Source: Thermodesulfobacteriota bacterium (lineage in GTDB: Bacteria; Desulfobacterota; S145-22). Taken from it: a DNA stretch of 5,439 nucleotides. Every line of letters starts with the position of its first letter. Within the stretch, counting starts at the first letter, position 1. The notes below the pieces were generated by a model. That model ran no database searches. It saw only the letters and a list, made by a program, of their open reading frames with translations, and had not been told where the DNA came from. Both the position numbers and the translations under genes were made by a program. The DNA lies in the NCBI GenBank assembly GCA_024763435.1, contig JANTFN010000137.1:1-5439 (forward strand). The letters are read 5' to 3'. Below, piece by piece: positions 1 through 5,439 of this stretch.

Positions 1-741
1 CTGCAGGCGAACAAGATGGGACACGAGGTTGTCTTGTATGAGCGGGATGCCTGTATTGGCGGGCAACTCCGCTATTTTGCCTCCATGCCGACCAAAGGCA
101 GAATCGAGGACCTTCTCGAATTTTACGAATTCAAACTTGCCCACTCGAACATAAAGGTCCTGCTGGAAACAGAATTTGACCCCAAAAAAGCGGCTCTGCC
201 TCTCGATGTTGTTGTTGTCGCAACGGGGTCGGTTCCCGTGATACCTATCCTTCCCGGAATCAAGGATGAGCGGATTATGACGCCCATTGATTGTCTTAAT
301 GGCAAGCGCCCCGGGGGAGATGAGGATATCCTTGTCGTGGGAGGCGGTGTAACAGGGTGTGAACTGGCTTTATTTCTTAAATCCCTTGGTAATCGGATTA
401 TCCTGGTTGAAAAAGAGGATAAACTCGCGGCCGATTTAGAGGAAATTTCAAGAATGGATCTTATGAAAAGACTAAGCCGGGAGAAGATTCAGGTGTTTTT
501 AAACATGTCGCTTCGCGAGGTTGGAGAAAAAGGGGCCATTATCGCGGATCATGAGGGTAAAAAATTCGCGATTAATCCGAACCGGATTGTCCTTGCCATG
601 GGGAATCATTCCCAGGCTATTCTGCGAAGGCGTTTAAAAGGAAATACAGGCCGCTTGTTTGTTATTGGCGATGCCAAGGAGCCCAGGACAATCTATTACG
701 CGGTTCACGAGGCCTATAAGGCAATTATGTCTATTTCTTAA
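1..741 (+). CDS. FAD/NAD(P)-binding C-terminal part of an Old Yellow Enzyme / 2-enoate reductase-type oxidoreductase (5'-partial)
   Basis: The frame is open from base 1 to the TAA at 739-741 and gives 246 visible residues. The ATG at 16 is an internal methionine: the codons before it continue the FAD fold, whose first GxGxxG must lie upstream. Visible parts (numbered from base 1) are the acidic residue ending the FAD Rossmann beta-strand (E14), the GGQL turn (20-23) typical of 2,4-dienoyl-CoA reductase and 2-enoate reductase, the ATG motif (74-76), the NAD(P) Rossmann motif GGGVTG (114-119), and the C-terminal FAD motif IGDAKEPR (222-229) followed by an AVHEAY helix. E137 at the end of the second NAD strand favours NADH. 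Known members are about 640-670 residues, with an N-terminal FMN TIM barrel and a [4Fe-4S] cysteine cluster; both would be outside the window. They reduce activated C=C bonds in the cytoplasm. Upstream of a molybdenum hydroxylase and enamidase, it is a candidate reductase for 6-hydroxynicotinate; that role is inference. Family assignment is firm. Confidence 0.9.
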   Translation: MQANKMGHEVVLYERDACIGGQLRYFASMPTKGRIEDLLEFYEFKLAHSNIKVLLETEFDPKKAALPLDVVVVATGSVPVIPILPGIKDERIMTPIDCLNGKRPGGDEDILVVGGGVTGCELALFLKSLGNRIILVEKEDKLAADLEEISRMDLMKRLSREKIQVFLNMSLREVGEKGAIIADHEGKKFAINPNRIVLAMGNHSQAILRRRLKGNTGRLFVIGDAKEPRTIYYAVHEAYKAIMSIS

Positions 742-754
742 GGAGAATGTAACC

Positions 755-1258
755 ATGAAAAACGGCGTGCTGGGAGAAGAAACCCTTACGATCTCCATGA
801 TGGTGAATGGGGAGTCGGTGGTGCGGGATGTACCCGTAAACCGTACCCTGCTTTCGGTATTGCGGGAAGACCTCGGCCTGATTGGGGCCAGAGAGGGATG
901 CGGCGTCGGAGAATGCGGGGCGTGTACGGTGATCATGAATGGAAAAACGGTGAATGCCTGCATGGTCCTGGCGCCAAAGGCGGATGGCGCAACGATAACG
1001 ACTATTGAGGGGTTAAGCGATGGCGAACACCTTCATCCCCTGCAGGAGGCCTTTATTGAGGAAGGCGCGGTCCAGTGTGGATTTTGTACCCCCGGCATGA
1101 TTCTGTCCGCCAAGGCGCTGCTGGATGAAAACCCGTCCCCGACCCGGCTGGAGATACGCGAGGGAATTTCCGGAAATCTGTGTCGATGCACGGGTTACCA
1201 GCAGATTGTGGATGCGATTGAGCTGGTGGTGAACAGGACAGAGGAGGCGAAGGCATGA
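755..1258 (+). CDS. [2Fe-2S] small subunit of a xanthine dehydrogenase-family molybdenum hydroxylase
   Basis: This 167-residue protein carries electrons from the molybdenum site to FAD through two [2Fe-2S] clusters. The N-terminal plant-ferredoxin domain (about residues 11-85) has C49-x4-C54-x2-C57-x11-C69. The C-terminal helical domain (about 90-160) has C108-x2-C111 and C143-x-C145, the CGFC and CRCTG motifs of this family; C145 should ligate the cluster nearest the pterin. All eight cysteines are present and the length is normal. ATG 755 is chosen because AGGAG at 741-745 lies 9 bases upstream; an earlier in-frame ATG at 659 would lie inside the preceding gene and add 32 residues unlike the family. 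The gene follows the reductase by 13 bp and ends in an ATGA overlap with the FAD subunit. It corresponds in type to NdhS of nicotinate dehydrogenase, CoxS or XdhC; which of these it is functionally depends on the large subunit. No signal peptide is seen, so it is cytoplasmic. Confidence 0.96.
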   Translation: MKNGVLGEETLTISMMVNGESVVRDVPVNRTLLSVLREDLGLIGAREGCGVGECGACTVIMNGKTVNACMVLAPKADGATITTIEGLSDGEHLHPLQEAFIEEGAVQCGFCTPGMILSAKALLDENPSPTRLEIREGISGNLCRCTGYQQIVDAIELVVNRTEEAKA

Positions 1259-2133
1259 GTATTCCCCATTTTCGCTACATCGCACCCCAAACCCTGGAAG
1301 AGGCCATCGGCCTGTTGAGAATGGCAAAGGAATCCGGAAAGCGCGCGCGCGTTTTGGCGGGTGGGACCGACCTGATGGTACAGCTCAGGGCGCATGAAAT
1401 CACGCCTGATGTGGTTATCGATATTTCGGGGATTAAACGGCTCTCCAGAGTTGATCGGATGGGCAATGAAATACAGATTGGTCCCCTGGTAACACATGCC
1501 AGCCTTGCTACCCTGGACTTGATACGGGAATACGCGGGTGTGCTGTCTGAAGCCGCCCGGACAGTTGGTTCCCCACAAATAAGAAATCTTGGCACTCTCG
1601 GCGGAAATATTGTCAATGCCTCACCGGCCGCCGATACCATCCCCGCCCTGGTGATCCTGGACGCCCGACTGGCTTTACGCGGGCCGGAAGGGGAAAGAAT
1701 CCTGCCCATAACCGATTTTTTCAAAGGTCCCTATCAAACCGTTATCGAGAAGGATGAACTGCTCACGGGGGTCATTATCCCGCTTCCTTCCCTTAATGGA
1801 AGGGCTGTTTTTTTGAAACTGGCAAGGCGGAAGGCCGTAGCGATTGCGCGAATGAACCTTGCGTGCATGCTGTATTATGACAGGCAAAAAGAAATATTTG
1901 AGTGGGTGCGTTTGTGTGTGGGGTCTTCCACGCCGAAACCGGTTCGTATGACGCAGGCGGAAAAGGTCCTGGTGGGGAATGCCTATACGGATGATGTCTT
2001 ACAGGAAGCGGGGAGAGCGGCGGCAGAGCAGATGGTTGCTCTGAGCGGATTCAGGTCTTCAACGGCGTATAAAAAACCTGTGGTGGGCGACCTCGTCATC
2101 CGCGCGGTTCATCTCGCGGTTGAAAAGGGTTAA
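1255..2133 (+). CDS. FAD-binding medium subunit of a xanthine dehydrogenase-family molybdenum hydroxylase (CoxM/XdhB/NdhF type)
   Basis: This is a 292-residue flavin subunit that takes electrons from the [2Fe-2S] subunit and passes them to an acceptor such as NAD(P)+. The FAD-binding domain (about 3-175) carries the two pyrophosphate/isoalloxazine motifs of the CO-dehydrogenase flavoprotein family, AGGTD (35-39) and TLGGN (114-118), the latter followed by NASPAAD. The CO_deh_flav_C-type domain fills about 180-285. Length is usual for the family. There are only two cysteines, both in the C-terminal half, so the extra [4Fe-4S] insertion found in the 4-hydroxybenzoyl-CoA reductase flavin subunit is absent. 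The start is ATG 1255 with AGGAGG at 1242-1247, 7 bases upstream; it overlaps the stop of the previous gene (ATGA), which suggests translational coupling and equal subunit supply. The large subunit follows 14 bp later. No signal sequence is seen. Confidence 0.96.
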   Translation: MSIPHFRYIAPQTLEEAIGLLRMAKESGKRARVLAGGTDLMVQLRAHEITPDVVIDISGIKRLSRVDRMGNEIQIGPLVTHASLATLDLIREYAGVLSEAARTVGSPQIRNLGTLGGNIVNASPAADTIPALVILDARLALRGPEGERILPITDFFKGPYQTVIEKDELLTGVIIPLPSLNGRAVFLKLARRKAVAIARMNLACMLYYDRQKEIFEWVRLCVGSSTPKPVRMTQAEKVLVGNAYTDDVLQEAGRAAAEQMVALSGFRSSTAYKKPVVGDLVIRAVHLAVEKG

Positions 2134-2134
2134 C

Positions 2135-2141
2135 GGAGGGG
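2135..2141 (+). promoter_or_regulatory. Shine-Dalgarno sequence fixing the GTG start of the large subunit
   Basis: GGAGGGG lies 6 bases before GTG 2148. The nearby ATG at 2143 is in another frame and meets TGA after one codon, so it cannot start the gene. The GTG gives a protein whose first residues lead directly into the family's usual N-terminal segment (ARIGIRDKVTGHARYAAD). Confidence 0.8.
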
Positions 2142-2147
2142 AATGCT

Positions 2148-4412
2148 GTGAAAAACAGGGTTGTTGGAGAACGGGTGGCGCGGATTGGCATTCGCGATAA
2201 GGTAACCGGTCACGCCAGGTATGCGGCGGACCTTGAAATAAAAAACGCGCTCGTATTAAAGGTGTTTAGAAGTCCGGTTGCGCATGGCCGTGTTAAAAAG
2301 GTGATGACAGAAAAGGCGGCCGCGCTGGAAGGTGTTGCCGGCGTCTTTACAGCCGCGGATATTCCCGGCGAGAACCTTTATGGCATTATTAACCGGGACC
2401 AGACGGTTCTGGCTTCCGAAAAGGTTCGGTTTGTCGGAGACCCTGTCGCCCTCGTTGCGGCTGAAACGGAGGAAATCGCCGAGGCAGCCCTGAAGGCGAT
2501 TGAGGCGGAAATTACACCGCTTCCCGCGCTGTTTGACCCGGCAGATGCCATGGCCCCGGACGCCCCGGCCATTCACGAAAAGGGGAATATTCTCTTTACG
2601 CGAAAGGTGGCCAGGGGGGATATAGAAAAGGGATTTGCCGATTCCGATTTGATTATTGAAGAAACATATGAAACCCGGATGCTTGAGCACGCCTATCTTG
2701 AACCCGAAGCCGGTGTGGCTTACAGGGATGAGACGGGATGTGTAGTCTTGCTTGTGACAACGCAGAACCCCCACGCGGACCACGCCCAGCTTGTCCCGAT
2801 TCTTAATGTCGCGCCGGACAGGCTGCGTGTTATCCAGACGGAGACAGGGGGGGGGTTTGGGGGAAAACTTGATATTTCTGTCCAGCCCTTTCTTGCCCTG
2901 GCGGCCTATCTCCTGAAGCGTCCTGTTCGCATGGTTTACAGCCGGGAGGAATCCTTTATGGCATCGGCCAAGCGGCATCCCCTGAAGATTCGGATGAAGA
3001 CAGGGGCGAGCCGGGAGGGAAAGCTCCTTGCCATGGAAAGCGAAATTACCGCGGATACCGGGGCGTATGGCTCTTATGGCATCGCGGTTGCGACACGTTC
3101 AGCGGTTCATGCCACGGGGCCCTACAATGTTCCGAATGTTTCCGTGATAAGCCGGGCCGTTTACACAAATAACAACTGGTGCGGCGCAATGCGGGGATTT
3201 GGCGTGCCTCAGATTGCTATCGCGCACGAATCGCAAATGGATAAACTGGCGCAGCGGCTGGGGCTGGATCCCATTACATTTCGCCTGAAGAATGCCTTTG
3301 AAAATGGGTCGGTAACCCCGACGGGGCAGAGGCTGGAAGCCAGTGTGGGTATTCGGGAGACCCTGAAGAAGATACGCCCTTATTATCAGACATTTCGGAA
3401 GGAGATTGAGGCAAATCCATCCCGGCGGTATGATGGTGTCAGGCATGGCGTGGGGGTGGCGTCCATGTGGTATGGCATTGGGAACACGGGCCATCCGAAC
3501 CCGTCAAGCGCGCAGATGGAGGTTGACAGGGACGGCGTGGTGACGCTTTATACCGGCGCGGCGGATATCGGTCAGGGGTCGGATACCGTGCTGGTTCAAA
3601 TTGCCGCGGAAACCCTGGGTCTGCCTTACGAAAGGATTCGTCTCGTCCGGGCCGACACAACGCTTACAACCGATGCGGGGGCCACATCCGCCTCGCGACA
3701 GACCTATATTTCAGGGCGGGCTGTACAGGAAGCGGCTCTCGAAATCAAGCGCATATTAACCGAAAAAGCGGCGGGACTCCTCAAGGTCCCGGCGAATATG
3801 GTGGCTTGCGAGGATGGGGTGTTTTTTCCACAGTTCAGGGAGTTTCAGAAAATTCCCTTTGAAGAGGTTGCGCGGGCAGGGCTTAAAAAGGGAGAGAAGA
3901 TACGGGGGGAGGGGGTTTTTAACCCTGAAACAACCTCTCTCGACCCCGAAACAGGTCAGGGAACCCCCTATTCAACCTACGCCTACGCCTCCCAGGTGAG
4001 CCTGGTGGCGGTGGATGAGGTGACAGGTCAGGTCACGGTTAAGAGAACGGTCAGCGCGCACGATGTGGGAAAGGCAGTAAATCCCGCGAACGTGGAGGGG
4101 CAGATCTTCAGCGGGGTGGCCATGGGTATCGGCATGGGATTGTTTGAGCAGTTTTATCCTAACAAAACAAAGTCGTTTGACACCTACCTCATCCCCACGG
4201 CAATGGATATGCCTGAGATTACGCCGATTATTATTGAGGTGCCTGAGCCTACAGGGCCTTTCGGCGCGAAGGGGGTTGGCGAGCCGGCCCTGATCCCCAC
4301 CGCCCCCGCTATCCTCAACGCAGTGCATGATGCGACAGGGCGATGGGTCCATCAGATCCCCGCGGACCTTGAAACAATCCGGGAGTTGATATCGGAACAG
4401 GAAGGGGGGTAA
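2148..4412 (+). CDS. Molybdopterin-binding large subunit of a xanthine dehydrogenase-family hydroxylase, probable nicotinate (or related N-heterocycle) dehydrogenase
   Basis: This 754-residue catalytic subunit should hold Mo-molybdopterin and hydroxylate its substrate with water-derived oxygen. The Ald_Xan_dh_C hammerhead domain spans about 16-125 and the molybdenum-binding domains about 140-745. Motifs are EHAYLEPEA (180-188), GGGFGGK (234-240), AMRGFGVPQ (347-355), GQG (475-477), GATSASRQ (511-518) and GAKGVGE ending in E712, the catalytic glutamate (bovine Glu1261). By manual alignment with bovine xanthine oxidase, R317 matches Arg880 and F351 matches Phe914. The xanthine-binding Glu802 is replaced by L241 and the Mo-contacting Gln767 by L179, which argues against xanthine as substrate. 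Start is GTG 2148. No in-frame TGA is present, so there is no selenocysteine; a labile selenium ligand, as in E. barkeri nicotinate dehydrogenase, cannot be judged from sequence. Unlike that enzyme, whose molybdenum subunit is split into NdhL and NdhM, this one is a single chain. The family is certain; the substrate is inferred from the enamidase next door. Confidence 0.93.
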   Translation: MKNRVVGERVARIGIRDKVTGHARYAADLEIKNALVLKVFRSPVAHGRVKKVMTEKAAALEGVAGVFTAADIPGENLYGIINRDQTVLASEKVRFVGDPVALVAAETEEIAEAALKAIEAEITPLPALFDPADAMAPDAPAIHEKGNILFTRKVARGDIEKGFADSDLIIEETYETRMLEHAYLEPEAGVAYRDETGCVVLLVTTQNPHADHAQLVPILNVAPDRLRVIQTETGGGFGGKLDISVQPFLALAAYLLKRPVRMVYSREESFMASAKRHPLKIRMKTGASREGKLLAMESEITADTGAYGSYGIAVATRSAVHATGPYNVPNVSVISRAVYTNNNWCGAMRGFGVPQIAIAHESQMDKLAQRLGLDPITFRLKNAFENGSVTPTGQRLEASVGIRETLKKIRPYYQTFRKEIEANPSRRYDGVRHGVGVASMWYGIGNTGHPNPSSAQMEVDRDGVVTLYTGAADIGQGSDTVLVQIAAETLGLPYERIRLVRADTTLTTDAGATSASRQTYISGRAVQEAALEIKRILTEKAAGLLKVPANMVACEDGVFFPQFREFQKIPFEEVARAGLKKGEKIRGEGVFNPETTSLDPETGQGTPYSTYAYASQVSLVAVDEVTGQVTVKRTVSAHDVGKAVNPANVEGQIFSGVAMGIGMGLFEQFYPNKTKSFDTYLIPTAMDMPEITPIIIEVPEPTGPFGAKGVGEPALIPTAPAILNAVHDATGRWVHQIPADLETIRELISEQEGG

Positions 4413-4485
4413 CGGGTGTTATAAGAAATAAGCGGACAAAAAAAGTATTAAAATAAAAAACATTAAAACGCGGTAGATGAGTGGT

Positions 4486-4503
4486 TTTTACAGAGCCGTA
4501 AAA
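4486..4503 (+). repeat. Short inverted repeat directly before the enamidase Shine-Dalgarno
   Basis: TTTTAC (4486-4491) and GTAAAA (4498-4503) form a perfect 6-bp inverted repeat around the 6-base loop AGAGCC, extendable by one T-G pair. The second arm abuts the GGGAGG Shine-Dalgarno (4504-4509). The stem is AT-rich and weak as RNA; it could be an operator half-site pair or chance. Confidence 0.35.
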
Positions 4504-4509
4504 GGGAGG
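4504..4509 (+). promoter_or_regulatory. Shine-Dalgarno sequence of enamidase
   Basis: GGGAGG lies 8 bases upstream of ATG 4518. It supports that ATG over the in-frame ATG at 4527, which would cut into the first beta-strand (MSKMLIRN) of the amidohydrolase fold. Confidence 0.75.
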
Positions 4510-4517
4510 AAAGGGCG

Positions 4518-5439
4518 ATGAGTAAGATGTTAATCAGGAATATCGGGACGCTTGTTTCGGGAAATGTGTCTGATCCGATTATTGACGCGGATACAATTCT
4601 TGTTTCTGACGGGAAGATAGAGGCTGTTGGAAACGGACTTTCCGCCGATGGAGCGGATGTTATCATTGACGCGCAGGGAACGACGGTTGCCCCTGGATTA
4701 ATTGATTCCCACTGTCATGTGATGCTCGGAGATTACACGCCGCGACAGCGGATGATGGATTTTCTCGAAAGTGAAATGCACGGCGGCGTGACGACCATCA
4801 TATCCGCGGGAGAAGTCCATCTCCCGGGGCGTCCGAAAGACCGGGCGGGAACAAAGGCCCTGGCGATTCTCGCGGCAAAGGCCTTTGCAAACTTCAGACC
4901 GGGAGGTGTTAAGGTTCGCGGTGGCGGCCTGATCCTCGAGCCCGGGCTGACGGAAGAAGATTTTGCGGAGATGGCAAGGGAAGGCGTCAAAACCGTGGGT
5001 GAAATTGGGCTCGGTAAGGTTAAAGAGCCGGCAGAGGCAGCCCCGATGGTCGTGTGGGCGAAAAAATATGGCATGACGGTGATGATGCATACCGGCGGCA
5101 CCTCGATTCCGGGAAGCTCCACGGTAACGGCGGATCAGGTTATCGCGACCAATCCGGATGTGGTTTCGCACCTTAACGGTGGCCCTACCGCCGTAGCCCC
5201 GGCAGAGGCGAAAAAAATTATCATGGAAACCGCCCTGAATTACGAGATAGCACACTGCGGAAATCCGAAGATGATCCTGGAGATATGCCGGTTGACACGG
5301 GAGAAGAATGCCTACGGCCGGGTTGTGATAGGCAACGACCATCCGTCCGGGACCGGGGTTGTCCCTCTGGGAATTTTTCGTGTCCTGAATATGATTTCCT
5401 CCCTCGGGGAAATTCCGCCGGAAATTGCCATCTGTATGG
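4518..5439 (+). CDS. ena: Enamidase (amidohydrolase superfamily, nicotinate degradation), 3'-partial
   Basis: The frame runs open from ATG 4518 to the window end: 307 residues, with roughly 80 more expected by comparison with the about 385-residue E. barkeri enzyme. Enamidase (EC 3.5.2.18) hydrolyses 1,4,5,6-tetrahydro-6-oxonicotinate to 2-formylglutarate and ammonia in the cytoplasm using a binuclear metal site. An N-terminal beta-sandwich segment (1-58) leads into the TIM barrel at PGLIDSHCH. The ligand set of the superfamily is complete in the visible part: H65 and H67 (HxH), E162 (GEIGLG) as probable bridging ligand, H191 (MMHTGG), H218 (VSHLNGG) and D274 (GNDHPSGTG). Segments such as HGGVTTIISAG (88-98), PGRPKD (103-108), HTGGTSIPGSSTVTAD (191-206) and NGGPTA (220-225) match the E. 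barkeri enamidase as I remember it, far beyond what generic dihydroorotase- or imidazolonepropionase-like proteins share. It follows the hydroxylase by 105 bp on the same strand. The C-terminal beta-sandwich is off the window, so its integrity is unknown. Confidence 0.88.
   Translation, partial: MSKMLIRNIGTLVSGNVSDPIIDADTILVSDGKIEAVGNGLSADGADVIIDAQGTTVAPGLIDSHCHVMLGDYTPRQRMMDFLESEMHGGVTTIISAGEVHLPGRPKDRAGTKALAILAAKAFANFRPGGVKVRGGGLILEPGLTEEDFAEMAREGVKTVGEIGLGKVKEPAEAAPMVVWAKKYGMTVMMHTGGTSIPGSSTVTADQVIATNPDVVSHLNGGPTAVAPAEAKKIIMETALNYEIAHCGNPKMILEICRLTREKNAYGRVVIGNDHPSGTGVVPLGIFRVLNMISSLGEIPPEIAICM

Larger units (their letters stand above)
4413..4517 (+). other. AT-rich intergenic spacer before enamidase
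   Basis: This 105-bp gap is the only substantial non-coding stretch. Its first half is strikingly A-rich compared with the flanking genes. TATAAG (4420-4425) and TAAAAT (4449-4454) resemble -10 boxes, but neither has a convincing TTGACA-like box about 17 bp upstream. No GC-rich stem with a T-run is present, so there is no evident Rho-independent terminator for the hydroxylase operon. It may be a weak promoter or regulatory spacer, or a read-through leader. Confidence 0.5.

Noticed and set aside
16..741. Taking ATG 16 as the true start of the first gene
   Set aside because: The frame is open to base 1, and the residue context is the interior of an FAD Rossmann fold whose GxGxxG would lie upstream; the gene is truncated by the window.
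659..754. N-terminal extension of the [2Fe-2S] subunit from ATG 659
   Set aside because: It overlaps the end of the reductase gene, has no family similarity, and ATG 755 has a well-placed AGGAG.
1255..2133. Flavin subunit of 4-hydroxybenzoyl-CoA reductase
   Set aside because: The cysteine-containing [4Fe-4S] insertion that marks that subunit is absent; only two cysteines occur in the protein.
2256..2978. 240-codon antisense frame opposite the large subunit
   Set aside because: No recognisable domain, and it lies wholly within a strongly conserved coding region on the other strand.
2148..4412. Plain annotation as xanthine dehydrogenase
   Set aside because: The family fits, but the substrate-position residues (L241, L179) and the neighbouring enamidase point to another substrate, so the substrate name was not accepted.
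4413..4517. Rho-independent terminator after the large subunit
   Set aside because: No GC-rich stem followed by a T-run was found; the only inverted repeat is AT-rich and lies next to the enamidase ribosome-binding site.
4698..5342. Long antisense open frame opposite enamidase
   Set aside because: It is a shadow of the enamidase codons, with a composition (His, Arg and Pro rich) and lack of motifs typical of antisense frames.

Overview
The window holds five tightly packed genes, all on the + strand, with both end genes cut by the window edges. The order is: the C-terminal part of an FMN/FAD/[4Fe-4S]-type ene-reductase (Old Yellow Enzyme / 2-enoate reductase class), a small [2Fe-2S] subunit, an FAD subunit and a large molybdopterin subunit of a xanthine-dehydrogenase-family hydroxylase, and then, after a 105-bp AT-rich gap, the first 307 codons of a binuclear-metal amidohydrolase. 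I recognise the last gene as enamidase (Ena), the enzyme that opens the ring of 1,4,5,6-tetrahydro-6-oxonicotinate in anaerobic nicotinate degradation.

The enamidase gives the cluster its meaning. In the pathway known from Eubacterium barkeri, nicotinate is hydroxylated at C6 by a molybdenum hydroxylase, 6-hydroxynicotinate is reduced to the tetrahydro lactam, and enamidase hydrolyses the lactam to 2-formylglutarate and ammonia. The window offers a candidate for each step in that order: the three-subunit hydroxylase (755-4412), the ene-reductase (1-741) and enamidase (4518-5439). The first two assignments are inferences from context; the enamidase assignment rests on close similarity to a remembered family sequence and on a complete set of metal ligands.

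Layout: 1-741 reductase C-terminus; 755-1258 [2Fe-2S] subunit, 13 bp downstream with its Shine-Dalgarno overlapping the reductase stop codon; 1255-2133 FAD subunit, overlapping the previous gene by ATGA; 2148-4412 molybdenum subunit with a GTG start; 4413-4517 AT-rich spacer with a small inverted repeat; 4518-5439 enamidase, open at the window end. The first four genes look like one transcription unit. The spacer has no recognisable terminator, so enamidase may be co-transcribed, or may have its own weak promoter.

Organism: a bacterium with a moderately GC-rich genome by eye, strong Shine-Dalgarno sequences, and most likely an anaerobic, fermentative or sulfate-reducing/syntrophic way of life. 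The choice between Bacillota (clostridial lineages) and Desulfobacterota cannot be made from this window. I saw no tRNA, rRNA, CRISPR array, insertion sequence or selenocysteine codon.
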